Assembly (NCBI GenBank): GCA_003260075.1
Contig: QLIY01000012.1
Span: 64,811-128,810 of the forward strand
DNA length: 64,000 nucleotides
Reading direction: 5' to 3'
From: Phallusia mammillata
Lineage: Eukaryota > Chordata > Ascidiacea > Phlebobranchia > Ascidiidae
Below the pieces are notes generated by a model. The model was not told where the DNA came from. It saw only the letters and a program-made list of their open reading frames with translations, and did not search any database. Shown here piece after piece: positions 37,630 through 50,548 of this stretch. Position 1 is the stretch's first letter. Each line of letters starts with the position of its first letter. The translations under genes and the position numbers were made by a program.

Positions 37630-40600
37630 CTAATCACCAACACGACTGTCTCGTAAAACGTCCGTCCGGACGTCAAGCTGAGCACTCCCGCTGCATTCAC
37701 CCGCCTTAATCGTAAACAAGTGAATTACTACCTTGAGAGTTGATACTTCTATCTGACTGACAGTGTACACATATTATGGGCTGTAAAAGTAACTATTTGG
37801 CCGATAAAGGCAAATTTTTAAGTACTAAAACAAATAACCTACTGCAAACAATTGTTTAACATTTCAGCACATTAGGGTTTGTATTTCTGGCCTAAAACTT
37901 ATTATTTTGGGGTTTATTTCTGGCCTAAACCTTATTATTTTGGGGGGGTAAAAATAAGTGAATCCAACAAAAAATGACAAAATTCTTTAGAATACCTTAC
38001 ATTGCACCAACCAACAAAGCATGAAACTCTCAGATAATGTACTTTAGTCAGTACAGCCGTTTTTAATTTTTTTGTTTTGGGGGCCTGTGGATGCACCGCT
38101 GGGTCGTTTGGGGTCAAACTTTGGGAGGCTCAAATTCGGAACAATAACTAACATCTGTGCAAATTTGAATAAATTTAAAGCACTCTTTGTTGACCAAACG
38201 CATTTAACACACCACGTTAGACAGAAACGAATATTTTGGGGTTTAAGGGGTGAAAATGGGTAAATCTTTCTTTCTTGACCAAAACGTGGGAACAAATCTG
38301 CGTTAGACGGAAAAAAGAAAAAAAATATAGACAAAAACAATATGTGTCCCCTTCAGGGAATAAATAGCATGTAAATCAACATAAAATTCGAAGCATTCTT
38401 TGACCAAAATGTGTAAAATGGCCAAAAACAGTATCTTCACAAAAGGAATTTGAATAAATTTGAAAAAATTTAAAAATGCCACCTACCTTATACATGTATT
38501 GAGAACCGTAACAAGCAAATTTCTCTGCTCTGTCGTTCTTGGGTAGGTGGACAGATCGTATACATGCACTTGATGCTGTTGCGCTCGGCATCGTGTATTC
38601 GACGTCACAGGTGTGAAATTTGACGTCACTCACGTCGGGGAGGTCCCGGTCAGACGAAAGTTCAAGTTTGCACGAGAGAACTTGAGGTGTGTTCTGAGTG
38701 GCTGTGAAAAGTTTCATTCATAAATCAAGTGATACGGCAAGCTAACAACGCGAAAAAGCACTTTAGCATAATGTTGATAGCGATGCTTTATAGTTTATAC
38801 CGAGACTTTAGTAAAGAACTAAAGCAAGATTTCTTATCTTTTTCTTGTTTTTTCCTTGTCTGTTTTGAACCCCCACGTTATTTTCTAAATTTTATGTCTA
38901 AATTTTAGGTTGTCAGCTGTAAGTTGCTGGCGTGCATGCGTGACATTCTGAAAGCATTGGGAGAAAATTAGGTCAATCAATTTTTATCATGAGAAGTGTC
39001 GAAAGGCATGATTTCAAGTTTCTCCGGTGAAAAACTGCTGACCTGGGTCATAACCAACTTAACCAGAAAAGTATATTTGACACAGAAGCTTAAGGCCATA
39101 TGCAATTGTTTTTTTTAACACAGTTGAACGATTTCAGTCGCAATTTTCGGTACACAGTTTGAAGACATACTTTGACGATTTTGCTCGTCTACTTTTTTGT
39201 AAACAGTTGCCGATATAGCTAATGTTTATTACCAGCAATGCGTTAAACAAAACCACCCTTAAAACTAAGTGGTTTTTGCTTTGAACAGGGTTGATCAAAA
39301 GGGCGAACATGTTGTTGACACGGGAAGTGGTTAAAGCTGCAAGTGCCAGGCAGATTTCACCCATATATTTATCATCTGCACCGTTCAGTTAAGACACAAC
39401 ATATTTCCCTGTTTGGCCGAGTCAAATCTTTTAAGCTACTAATTGCTTCATCAATATTTAAACAGCATCGCACGAGCGCTGTTTGGACGGTCGCTTGCGT
39501 CGGCCTATTGTATGTTGAATATCGACACTACGGTACGTTGATTTTTTTCCAAACTGCGCGTGTGGATAGAACTGGACCAAACCGAGCCAAAACTGAGCAA
39601 CGAGCCATTTGTAAAAATATTTTTTGATGAAAAAAGCCGTTTTCAGGCCAAATAATGTCGCCGTTTGTAAAAATATGCGTTAATTTTGGAATGGGAATGT
39701 AACTACCATTCCGATTTAGCTAAATCGATAGCCAAACGGCGTAGAAAGCATTCCAAATGAGCTAAACAGATAAATTCCGATCTAACAAACGCTTTCCCAA
39801 TAGACGCCACCTAACGTTTTCAATACACGACATATTGTACCCTGATAAAAACTGCTGGATGTGTCATAATGATGAGTAAAATTTAAAACAAGGCTCTCAC
39901 GCGACTGTCGCCAAACCGTTGCAAACTTTATTTCAAAAATTTGCAATACAAATGTTATCGTACTTATTCGACATCATAACAGCTGATCATACAAGCCCGA
40001 CAGCAGTATAGGAATCTGTCACATACCGAACAGATATCTCAAATCTATTGATTTACGAATACATTTCACATAGTTGACCGTGTAACTTACTCGCATTTTT
40101 CTCTGGGAACCTTGGTATTCTCCACACGATGGCGTTGTGAGCTATTTCATACTTGGCGCTGCCGACCGAAGCCTCCAGCACAGCATTCGTGGTAACCGCG
40201 CCCCGACCCTGAACCGACGAGGGGCCTGGTGGACGTTTCACGATTCGCTTGGAGTGTATGGACTTGATACGGAAACGACCAGGACGACGAAAGGCCGGAG
40301 ACCAACTGTGAGGAATTGCGAATCTTATCGATATGTCCTCGCATGGAATCTATTCAAAACACAAAAAAGGTTATCATGAGTGTTGGTGAATCGTAGTGCT
40401 AATTAATGGGAGGTGGTACTAAATACTGCATGTTACCGCATAGTATACCACTAAGTATATCGCATGGTGTGTATAATGTGAGCAGCTCTAACCGTCAGGG
40501 CTTTCAAAAGTGCACAAAATTAAAATTATCGCAAAGTGCATTTGTGTCCATTGAAACCGCTTACCATGTAATAACATGCGGTATCATGAGTAAACATACG

Positions 40601-43600
40601 GTATTTAGTACCACCGCTGCATGGGTATACTATTGTGAACTTAAGGATATATTGTAAGAGGTGAACAAATAATTGCATAAGAATGTGTTGGTTAAAGTGG
40701 CCAATACTGGCGTGTTTCTGGCAGAGTTAGAGAACGAATGCCTAGTGACAAAAAACAAAAGCAGTTTATGCTGTTTCTATCTAATTAGGAAAAAATTAGT
40801 CACAAAAAATCCAACCTGGGTAAGCGGATCCTTGTTTGCGCTGTTTTCTGGACCGGAACGAAGAACGCAACGAAGCGTAACGCGCGCTCCTTTCACTGCG
40901 ACCGTAGCACGTATGGAGATTGGTAACTCTGGCTCCGCGAACGGGCATCCAAACCTGCCAGGAAATTGGATAGTTTTAACCATAAGTAACCCAGAATTAA
41001 TATAAGGGGAAGTACGATGAGTTACGGTGGGAAAACGTGACCTACAATGCCCCGGTTTAGAAAAATATAAACGGGGCTGTAATAGAACACTTCGTAATAT
41101 GTTTGAGCACCGAAAATAACCGCCATGTTTGTTTGGACTTGGTGAAGTCTATTGGAAGGGACGTGTCAAAATTAATCACTGTGGGTTTCGAACAGTAATC
41201 TAATACCATTAATCGTTGCCTAGAGGCAAAACATTAACCACTAAAATTTTCCAAGCACGGCTTTGATAAGGTAAGGAAAACGCACACAAGTTTAGCACAA
41301 ATGCATAAACCAGTAGTTACTAAACTGTGTGTACCACAGGTTGTACAACACAGCCTTTTAAGTGGCAAGTAAGCTTACTTAATAGACAGCAGTTAATTCA
41401 AAACCATTAACTTAACTCTCAGTCAATGCAACATGCGATAATGTGCCATAAATACTCGAATTTTACACGTTTATAAAACAACAGAAAGCAGTGTGTTGAT
41501 GGTGGCTGTTGCAATGTAGCGTATTTTCTGGCACGCGAACAGATTTTTTCAATACAAGTGGTACGCCAGCACTGTACGAAATTCCATAAACGAACCAGAA
41601 ACCGGAAACATATCAATCCCAAACTTAGAACGAAACCAAGCTTTAGACTAAAACCACATGCAATTGTTTTCGCTTACCTCATTAATTCAAATCGACAGGC
41701 GTCGAGTGGTCTGAAGATTACCGAGGCGGTTTTATTGTCATAACCGCGGGCTGCACTGCATCGATGCAATTTTACTTCCTCAAATTCCACCCAACGGTCG
41801 TTGCTACTCGGCATTATATCCTCGCGACGGGCCACCTCGCATCCTTCAACCTGTGTACAACGCTCAACTTATGTTTTTTTCTGCTTGGTTAAAAAAGCCA
41901 TGTCACTAATGGACGACAGTTTACAACCTGGGTATCAATGTACATATTAGAGTTGTAAGCAAGGTCGAAGCCCGACCCAAACCCGAATCGTTTTAGAGAA
42001 GCCCGTTCAGGCCCATAAGTTTGATTGAGAGGCCCATAATAAAGAAAACATTCGCAATGGACAATAGTAGACCATGGCTTAAACAAGAAGTTGGAGCTGT
42101 TGGGCATAAGGTTATATCCAGCAACTAGCTACTTAGCTCGGTAATTCACATTTAAAAAATAACGGACACAGAACGTAGTCAGGCCCGACTTAAAAGTTAA
42201 AACCCTGGTATATATGGTTCACCAACCTTATGCCACGAAATTAAGATGCAAAATTGTTACATGACTGAAGTGTTGTGTAGAGCAAAAGACTTTGATATGA
42301 ACCTTTTACATAAACTTGCTAGCCAATTGCATATTTTTTCCTTAAGCAAGTGAATAGGTAAAAATAGACACAAAGTCAAAAGGAAACGCCTGACTCTTAC
42401 ATGGAAATTTTCTACGGCCCGAAAGTACAATAGTGCGTTAGAGAAGCCACTGTTTCTATAGTTTCGATTCTATAGTAACTGCAGTATCATAACGGACACC
42501 GTCCTATGGAACTACCCGTGCAATTGTTCGAACGACCACCGCACCAATGATACAAATCACGCAGCAGCTCAAAAAAGCAGGCGTGAAGATACTTTACTGC
42601 ATCTTGCTAAATCTGGCTCCAACAAAAGCCAGTGTTTGTTATCTACCACCAGTTGATACAGCTGTCAAAAATCTGTTTACACACATATCAACGATATACT
42701 TTCCAGCAAACATGCAGTATAACTTGGTAACTGTATATATAAGAGGATTAAACTTCAGCTTACGTGCCAACAAAACAAATTTTGTCATGCAAATGGGCCT
42801 TAAGGGGCCCCCCCCCCCAGTTGATACAGCTGTCAAAAATCTGTTTACACACATATCAACGATATGCTTTCCAGCAAACATGCAGTATAACTTGGTAACT
42901 GTATATATAAGTGATTAAACTTCAGCTTACTTGCCAACAAAACAAATTTTGTCATGTAAATGGGCCTTAAGGGCCAATAACACGATTGTGCGAGATTGTA
43001 GCCTAATTAAACATGCTAGCACATTGCAGCAGATGTTGAAATCGTCAGGGAATAGCAGCATGGTTGCTAATACCAAGACCGGCCGATCTTGAGCTAATAC
43101 ATTAACCACAAACAGTAAATCGATCTACCTGTTGATCGTTGAAAGTCACGGTCACCACGGGGTCGCCCGATAGAAATGACGTCACAAAGCAATGCACCGC
43201 GACACAACAGGCTCTGATCTCTCCTTCTACGCCTACAGCGCCCTGCGAAGGAAACAACTGGTTTGGAGGGGCGCGCGATGTACGCTTATGGAGCAAGGCA
43301 ATTGGACGCCGGCAAACAACAGATTTTCTTCATTAGCTAAATGGCTGGCCTTCCCCCCCCCCGCGCGCGATGTACGCTTATGGAGCAAGGCAATTGGACG
43401 CCGGCAAACAGATTTTCTTCATTAGCTAAATGGTTGGCCTCGTCGATTGAGGCTAATGAGAGCAATGCAAATGCACGGCAACGTTTAGGGCAGTATGTTA
43501 CTATGATGTTCAAAACCACGCACTGTATAGAGTTTTCCCATACTTGGATTATGCTGCAGTTTAGTATGACATAATTTCGTTGAAAATGCGTATCAAGGAG

Positions 43601-43751
43601 AAAAATACAATACCAACACAACATAACTTTTCTTTAACAATACAGCGCAATGTGACACAATATTCGCATACTCCACTAAAAAAAGCAGGCTGCTGGAAAT
43701 TTATTCGTAATGCTGTGGTGAACGAAATGCCAAATTAGTCACAGAACCACG

Positions 43752-43788
<37 letters not shown>

Positions 43789-46700
43789 TTTGCGTTGGAA
43801 GCTTAAAAGGCCGAAATGTCGACTCTTTTAAAAGCCAGGTCAGCATAAAATACAACAAGCGTACGTCAACCCACAAAATCGATACCAAAGAGCACAGAAA
43901 AAACTTAAAAGGTCACGCAAAACGTAGCTTACTCTGAACTGGTCGCGCAGATCGAAGACGATTTCGTCGCGAGAGTGGTAGTTCATGAGCGGAGGGAGCT
44001 CCTGCTCCGACGCCTCACTCCCTTTGCTCGGAGGAGGAAGCCTGTGCACAAGGTTGATTAAACGTAAATTGGTTGGTGACTTCAAATAACGTATCAAGGG
44101 TGGCAAACAGCTTTGGATCTGATCAAGCCTTTTTTGATTGGCTCCAAGCTCAATAAACATTGCTGTTAGAAATGTCAGAGGTTTTAAGTTAGGTTGGACT
44201 GTAGATAGTGACATTTTAATACAGCAATGTAGCTTAAGGCACTCTCTATTTGGCTTTACCAGCTAACCCACTAACATATTAGGCCATTAATTTTAAGTGA
44301 GGAAATGTCCAACAAAGCATTACCTGGTAATATACACTTTACCGAAACACTAGTATTTCTAAATTATATATGTACAACACAAAACACATAAAACTGATTT
44401 TGGACCTGTTAGCAGCAAAGGCAGCATCCCGTACAGCAAACAACATGCTCAGGAGTTCCATGTAATTTTCAGTTCCTAGTTTTGTTGCTTGTTTTCCCTT
44501 TAATGAATGCTGCAAACCAATGCATTTTAATATAATTCAATGTCTGCAGTACAAAACCACTTTATTTTTAACAAAACTCCCAACACTTGAACCATACAAA
44601 ACAAGATGTTTCTTACCCGAAAGCCTGATGGTGTTTTCATTAACAACTGATCTTGCTTTGAGAAAAATGCATATTTTTCTTTGTAATGCACGTTAAGAAG
44701 TTTCACAGTGTGGACTTTTCGTTTGTTTGCCTCCATGTCAACTTCCTCTAAGCTTCCAGATGGGTAAAATCTGCACTGGCGAACCGGGTCCGTGATTTGC
44801 CAGTCATGTTTCGCAAGTGACAAGAAGAAAAATGGGTCTTTGGTTTTCGAGTTGTGGTAAAGTTGAAGTGAGGGGTTGTTCGCCTAAATGACGTTTAAAT
44901 TAAATTACAAAACAATGAAAGTAACACACACATTTACATGTCCAAAAGTCTGGTAAAACACTTTCTAGTTATGCTTCACGCTAGGTCAGGAGTGCACAAC
45001 CTGTGGCCGTATAGCCAAAATTTATGACTTTTAAGCACCAGTAGATCGGGCATTATAACATAAATCTTCCACAACATTAAACAAAAAACAAGAAGATAAA
45101 TGAAAAACAAGAAGACACTTGGCGGCCATTGGTAAATTAAGGACCTGTGATGCGGCTGTCATGGAAAATAAGGTTGTGAAACCCCTGCTTTAGGTTTTTA
45201 AATAACACTGACTTACATTTTTGTTGTCCAAACGGACATAAATGTCGACCCACTTTCTGGAACTCATAACCTTCTTCTCTCGTGGAAATCGCATCAGCAT
45301 ATTCCACTCTGTAGCTTTTGGAACAAGATCATAATCAGAAAAGGAAACCTGTTTCTTATCAAGGCCTGATATGTCATGGACTTCAGCAGGACTTTCAACC
45401 GAAACAGCTTTTTGGAACTTTTCAAGAGATTCCAGAGAATCATCCCTTAACTCTGGAAATGAGCTTTCCACTTGCATTGCATGGTAAGTTTTTATGTCTG
45501 TATTTTCAATGTCAATTGGAAGCGGTGCTTGTTCTAAAGGTTTAGAAAAAACATCCAATATAGAAAGTGTTGTTTCCAAAATATTGGTATCTTGCTGACT
45601 GTTGCTTGCAGTTGAAATATTGTCAGGGTTGGCAACTTTTGCTTGTACACTGCTTGTGGATGTGGCCCCATCAGCTACATCTATGCCTAAGCAGGCATCT
45701 TCAGTGGAGTGTCCATTTGTTTCAGCAGCAGGTTCAACAACCAGAGATGCTGGTTGCGACTTCACAGGTGTTACAAATACAGAGCTGGACAAATCGGAAG
45801 AGCTGTCCAAAATAGGTGACTGAGAACTGCAGTTGGCTTTTTCCTGCTGAACCACAGCCAATGGTGATGACACAGAGGATTCTCGTGTTCTGGCCCGCCA
45901 TGATCCACTGGATGTGTTCCGACATTTATTTGAACCAGGTGGAGGTGGAAGTATTGGAATTCCAGCCACTGACCTCAATGGTGCTGCTGTAGATGGTACT
46001 GGCAAAGGTGTAGCAGTAGTGGACTGAAATTGCACCTTTTCAAAGGGATTTGTTTCACTGGTGCTGGACGACAACGACACAGTATCACCTAAAGGTGATG
46101 GACACCAGAATGGATTAGTGGGAGCAAGATTTGATGAAGCATCTGCCGGTTTAGTCTGTGCTGTGGCCAGGTTGGATTCTGTCGCAGTATCTGGCACATT
46201 AGGGTTGGTGATGTTGTCACAGCCTATCTGGAAAGTAGGTGTACCAGCCACTGTCAATTCCTCTTCTTTCTTCTTTTTTCTTTTCCTTTTTAAAGTATCT
46301 CCCTGTGCTGTCATGTCAAATATTGTCTCCAGGTCTCCTTCAGCACTGCTGGTTGTGCTGCCACATGCAGAAACTTCCAGCTGTTCAGCAGATTCAGAAA
46401 AATCCACAAGGTTGTTTTGTGAACCTTTGTCTGCACGATTGAATCCTTTCAAGTTGTTTATATCAGCCGAAAGTCTGGAAAATAACCAATTTCTGAGTTA
46501 AACAAAGGTATGGGTTTTTCAGCATAGAGCAGGGTTTCTCAGCATTTTTAGCAATATGACTAATTTTCCCTGTGCAACAATGGCTAAAAATTGTAAAACA
46601 ACCCTAAAAAACATGAAGTTCAAAAATATCTTTGTGTGTCAAGACACAGCTACAGACTAATAAATTCGTGTAACAGATTCATTTGAACTCAGTGTACTTG

Positions 46701-49186
46701 AGGTTGGGCAACACTGATGACAACCATTATCTGTAAAAAAATCACACCTGTTGGTATTTTCATCAAACTCATCATCTATTTCAATATCATCATGTATCGG
46801 TTCATCCATCAAACTGTTCTGTTGGCTGACATTACCAGATGAGCCTGCTGGGTCATCATTGGGAATTGGTGCCCATCTTGACAATGGCTTTGCAGGTGAC
46901 ATGTCAGTAACTTGGATGGTTATCTTTTTTGTTTCTGCACCAAAGTTGGTTTGGTAAATATATATGTCGGGCCTATGCAAATATGTCAGTAATGTTGGTT
47001 AACTTAATTACAGCATCAGTTTTGGCTTCGACATTGATTCTTGTATGCAAGATATCAGTAGTTTTTGATCAATACAAAAATCAATATATGCACAAAAGTC
47101 TTTAAGCAGCAGAGTTGGTATGAGTTTGAAAACATATTTTTTTGTATGCAAGTAGGTAGTATACCCCCCCCCCCTGTATGCAAGATATCAGTAGTTTTTG
47201 ATCAATACAAAAATCAATATATATATGTACAAAAGTCTTTAAGCAGCAGAGTTGGTATGAGTTTGAAAACAGATTTTTTTGTATGCAAGTAGGTAGTATA
47301 TAGTAAACTAATAATAAACCGTATTTTTACTGAATAAAAATGCAAGTCCATATTAGACTAAAACTGAAATCATTAGGTTGATATTTAACATGCTTTGGAA
47401 AATAGACTAGGGTTTAGGCTGGGTCATTACTGATATAAGTCATATCAAGTGGATTTTAACAATATCAACACATTTGTAAATATGTTTCTGACATACCAGG
47501 CAAGTTTTCTGATGTATGTTGAGCATCTTCCTTTTCATCATCAGTGTCACTGAGATGGTGGTAACCTCCCTTTTTCTTCTTTGAAGATCTCAGTGAACCA
47601 TTGGGTGAGGTTGATGTTGGCCTTCTCCACAAATCATTTTCAGGTGTAGTTATTTCCTCCACTGCTTCTTTCTCAGCAGAATTAGAGCTATGAGAAGTGT
47701 AGTATGGATAATACAAACAGTTATGTAACACCAAACATGTCATAACAACATTTATTAATACTAAAAACAGTTTTCATTATTTTTTTAATCAAAAAACACT
47801 TTTTAGAATGTAGCTGACCTTTCAGCTCCACCACCGAGCAATTGTATTGGAGATTGCAGTTTTATGCTGTGTTGTTCAGAATCACTTGGCAAATCTTTTT
47901 TATCTAAGAGAAGAAATTCTGAATGTCATTTCTACAAATTAATTCAATTGTTTCACAACATTGAATAAATACCTGTCTTTTCACCATCAATAGTTTCTTC
48001 AAACTGTATCCATTGGTTACTTGAAATATTTGGTTTCTCATCTACAGAGTTCATTTTAAGTAAGTCTGTGGTTTTGTTCATGTCTTTTCGGGGTGGAACT
48101 GGAGGACCTGCACTATGCTGCGATGAACTGGCAGTCATTTGTAATGTTCGCCTTGTTGATGAACCAGAACTCTTAGGTGGCGGTAACCGAAAATCAAACA
48201 GCTTCGAAGCTGGACTTGAGCTTGCAGATGAAGGCTCAGGTAGCTTTCTTTGAGGCGACATCAATCGATCTGGGATTGGTGGTCCTGCTGATTTGATGTT
48301 ATGTGAAAGTGGTGAAACTCGATGAAGGTGTTCAGAAAGGGAGTCATTGTCCATAGTCAACAAATCAATACCATGAGCTGGTGAATTTGCAGGACTTGCA
48401 AGCCAACCTTTCCGCTGTGGAATTTCTGGAGGTGCAGCATTACTTCCGAAACTGATTGGAGATGGACTGACTACAGATGAAGCCTTGCTAGGCAAGTCTT
48501 CAAAAACAACCCAGTCCTCTGAAATTTTTCGTTGGTGAGCAGTTTGCTTTACTGGAGAAAGATCTGCAGACCCACTTGCAAACACAGATGATAAGCTTTT
48601 TGAGTGACTGCTTAGGTTCGATGAACTGTCAACAATGCTTTCAGAATCCTAAAACAACACAACATAAAAATTAAAATTTTAACCAGCAAAGTTTCACAAA
48701 TAGATTTTTACAAATTGCCATTATACATTTGCTTTCAAATTTTAAACCCTAAACCTTTAAACTTGGTATTTCAGCATGAATGTATTATGAATGAACCTTG
48801 ACACCAAAAGACATACATACCTGATGTTCAAGGTCATTTTCGAGGGTGGTGTACGAAGACTGCATCTTAATTTTAAATGCACCGGATTTCTCAGAGTCTG
48901 AAGTACTTTCCTTACGCTCAAGATTGCTTTGATTAATCCCTGTATATCCATGCCCAGCACTTCTTTGCAGTGGATTTGGCAAGTATTGGGACAAAGACCC
49001 AGGCACAGATGCATTTGAAGCAGAACTGGACAATGATGTGCCATCTTTTTGCGAGGTGTTGGACTCCACGCTGGTTTTACGTTGGTGTTGTGTACACATA
49101 TCTTCTTGGTTGTTAGTGATCCCAAACTTTTCCGATGACTCCGTTTCAGACAATATCAAACCATAGTTGGATAAATTTCCATCCAT
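37630..49186 (-). CDS. Stonin-type endocytic adaptor (stonin-2/stoned B family)
   Basis: Stonins are AP-2-associated adaptors that sort synaptotagmin during clathrin endocytosis. Fifteen exons on the minus strand were recognised: 49186-48821, 48648-47973, 47903-47819, 47687-47497, 46972-46748, 46474-45217, 44883-44617, 44509-44406, 44041-43933, 43242-43129, 41850-41678, 40954-40816, 40349-40091, 38701-38487 and 37752-37630, about 1435 residues. The N-terminus is Ser/Pro-rich with AP-2-ear-type WVxF-like motifs WVVF (about residue 168) and WIQF (about 335). Two NPF motifs (about 635 and 657) should bind EH-domain proteins. The stonin homology domain has RKWVDIYVRL and KVHTVKLLNVHYKEK. The mu-homology domain has DRWVEFEEVKLHRC, DACRFELMR, SANKDPLTQ and AKYEIAHNAIVWRIPRFPEKN. 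All junctions keep phase except 47497 to 46972, which needs a further exon of length 3n+1 or a corrected assembly. The last exon is assigned by splice sites and frame only. Confidence 0.88.
38250..38365 (-). mobile_element. Dispersed transposon, left-end fragment (reverse copy)
   Basis: The reverse complement of this stretch matches the CCTGAAGGGGAC…CATATTG…TTTTTG left end of the element at 6232-7174, followed by the same T-rich segment. With 37115-37335 it could form one inverted copy of about 1.25 kb, or two independent fragments. The inferred last stonin exon would then lie between them. Confidence 0.45.
40411..40615. mobile_element. Inverted-repeat element in stonin intron
   Basis: AGGTGGTACTAAATACTGCATGTT near 40411 is mirrored by a reverse copy ending GGTATTTAGTACCACC near 40615, enclosing about 200 bp. 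A related GCATTTAGTACCACCG fragment recurs near 50470. This is probably a small MITE with no coding capacity. Confidence 0.5.
42651..42974. repeat. Near-identical direct repeat joined by poly-C in stonin intron
   Basis: A block of about 157 bp beginning CAGTTGATACAGCTGTCAAA and ending GGGCCTTAAGGG occurs at about 42651-42807 and 42819-42974. A C run separates the copies and only a few bases differ. It lies between two mu-homology-domain exons and does not affect the coding sequence. Confidence 0.8.
43269..43440. repeat. Near-identical direct repeat joined by poly-C next to stonin exon
   Basis: A block of about 80 bp, GCGCGATGTACGCTTATGGA through AAATGGCTGGCC, occurs at about 43269-43348 and 43363-43438. 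It is joined by a C run, with a 3-nt indel and one substitution between copies. It is probably the same kind of join as at 42808 and lies just upstream (in gene sense) of exon 43242-43129. Confidence 0.8.
43751..43789. repeat. Poly-C tract of about 38 nt
   Basis: An uninterrupted C run in a stonin intron between exons 44041-43933 and 43242-43129. No duplicated flanks were recognised. It may be a real homopolymer or a sequence gap filled with C. Confidence 0.8.
44987..45187. mobile_element. hAT-like MITE in stonin intron
   Basis: The left end is CAGGAGTGCACAACCTGTGG and the right end AGGTTGTGAAACCCCTG, imperfect inverted repeats. The flanks CGCTAGGT and CTTTAGGT match at six of eight bases. 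It is 201 bp, non-coding, and fills most of the intron 44884-45216. Confidence 0.65.
47040..47298. repeat. Near-identical direct repeat joined by poly-C in stonin intron
   Basis: A block of about 122 bp from TTGTATGCAAGATATCAGTA to GCAAGTAGGTAGTATA occurs at about 47040-47163 and 47177-47298, joined by a C run. The copies differ by a small ATAT insertion and a few bases. It falls exactly in the intron where the stonin reading phase fails to join, so sequence may be missing here. Confidence 0.8.
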
Positions 49187-50548
49187 TCTATTCAACAGGA
49201 AATATGCTGCATTGGTTTAAATGTTGTGCCTAAATTTCTAGCAACACTAAATGGCAAAAACATAGCAATGTAAAGTTTTCTGATTCCATAAGATGTATTC
49301 ATTGGGTCTTGTATACTCAAATTTACTTAGCACTCTAGTTTTCAACAAAACCTATAAGCATTGCTATTAAATTATATTCACAAAACAATTGAAAATGTGT
49401 GATAAAGGGGTTATTTTTTTTTAACAGCGATTCCCAACCCGTGGGACATTATGTTCAACTCAAACTGGTGGACTACAAGGCGTTTTCTGGAGGACCCTAT
49501 AACATGACATTGTTACCAGACACATAGGGGGAATGCAAAATAATTTCTCTTACACTTTAGTAGACAGACTTTAAGTTTAACAAAAACAAAAGTATTAATG
49601 TGGCAAAATTACTTTTTACCAAAACAAACCTGAATTGCCTTGCTTAAATATATAGTTGTGTTAGTGTTCTAACAAACTCAAAGTCTGGCTCGTCACCTTA
49701 TACTTTACGCAACACAGTAAAACAACTAGAGCCATCTGTAATATACTATTTTTTGTCAATATTTCATCCTGGTCCGCCATAAAACATGTTTCGGTCGGTA
49801 CTCGGGGCCACTGTTCTCAAAACAGATTAACTTTTCCTCTTGTGACTCGCTGTGCACACAAAATCTTGATGCCCCAACAATTATTTTGTGATAAATTTCG
49901 TCAGAAAATAATAACAACAGAAGTCGAAACACGAAGGCACAGCAACACAACAACACAGTGTAGCGACTAGCGAGCTGCAAATGATGATTCGCTCCAGTAA
50001 TCCTGTGTCGGATGAGTGCAACCAACCTGTTTGAAATGCAGTTTTTCTCTTTCGCACATGCGTTTAATGATATCAACGCTTACCTTTTTTAATCAAGCTC
50101 CAGTAAAACATTTCAATTCATGAAATGTATGAGCAGAGAACAGGGGAATATGTTACGATTCACATGAGTCTCGTTGTCTTTCAAGGGGCAACTGAAGTGT
50201 GCAATCTATGTAATGTCCAGACTTCTCGCTTTCAACATACACCAAAGTTATTGACCTGTTCTTTACGGGGTCATACTATATACCGCATGGTTACCCACAT
50301 AAATCGCACAGTGTGGCGGAACGGGAGAATATAAGTACGTTGTAGAGTTATTCAATTATAAACTCTCACCCCAACCAGAATAGTTTCAGCCGTCAGCTCT
50401 TTTTAAAGTGCAAAATTAAAAAAAGCATGATGCATATTTATGTCCACTAAAATTGCTTACCGTGTGGCATTTAGTACCACCGTTCTTGAGTGTCCCAATA
50501 TCAGTGATTCGCTAACGCGACACACTAGTGACATATTGGTCTTTCAAG
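49187..50548. other. 5' flank of stonin
   Basis: The stonin ATG sits one base after a good splice acceptor (TTGAATAG), so the leader is either spliced from an upstream exon in this region or added by trans-splicing. No coding exon was recognised. A hAT-like left end (CAGCGATTCCCAACCC) lies near 49423. Confidence 0.45.

Noticed and set aside
42547-42918. Open frame with an internal repeated peptide
   Set aside because: The repeat comes from the poly-C-joined duplication inside a stonin intron; it is not a protein repeat.
47315-47345. A 10-nt micro-exon that would repair the stonin phase
   Set aside because: An acceptor-like TATTCAG followed by ten bases and GT exists on the minus strand, but such short matches are frequent by chance and no conserved residues support it.
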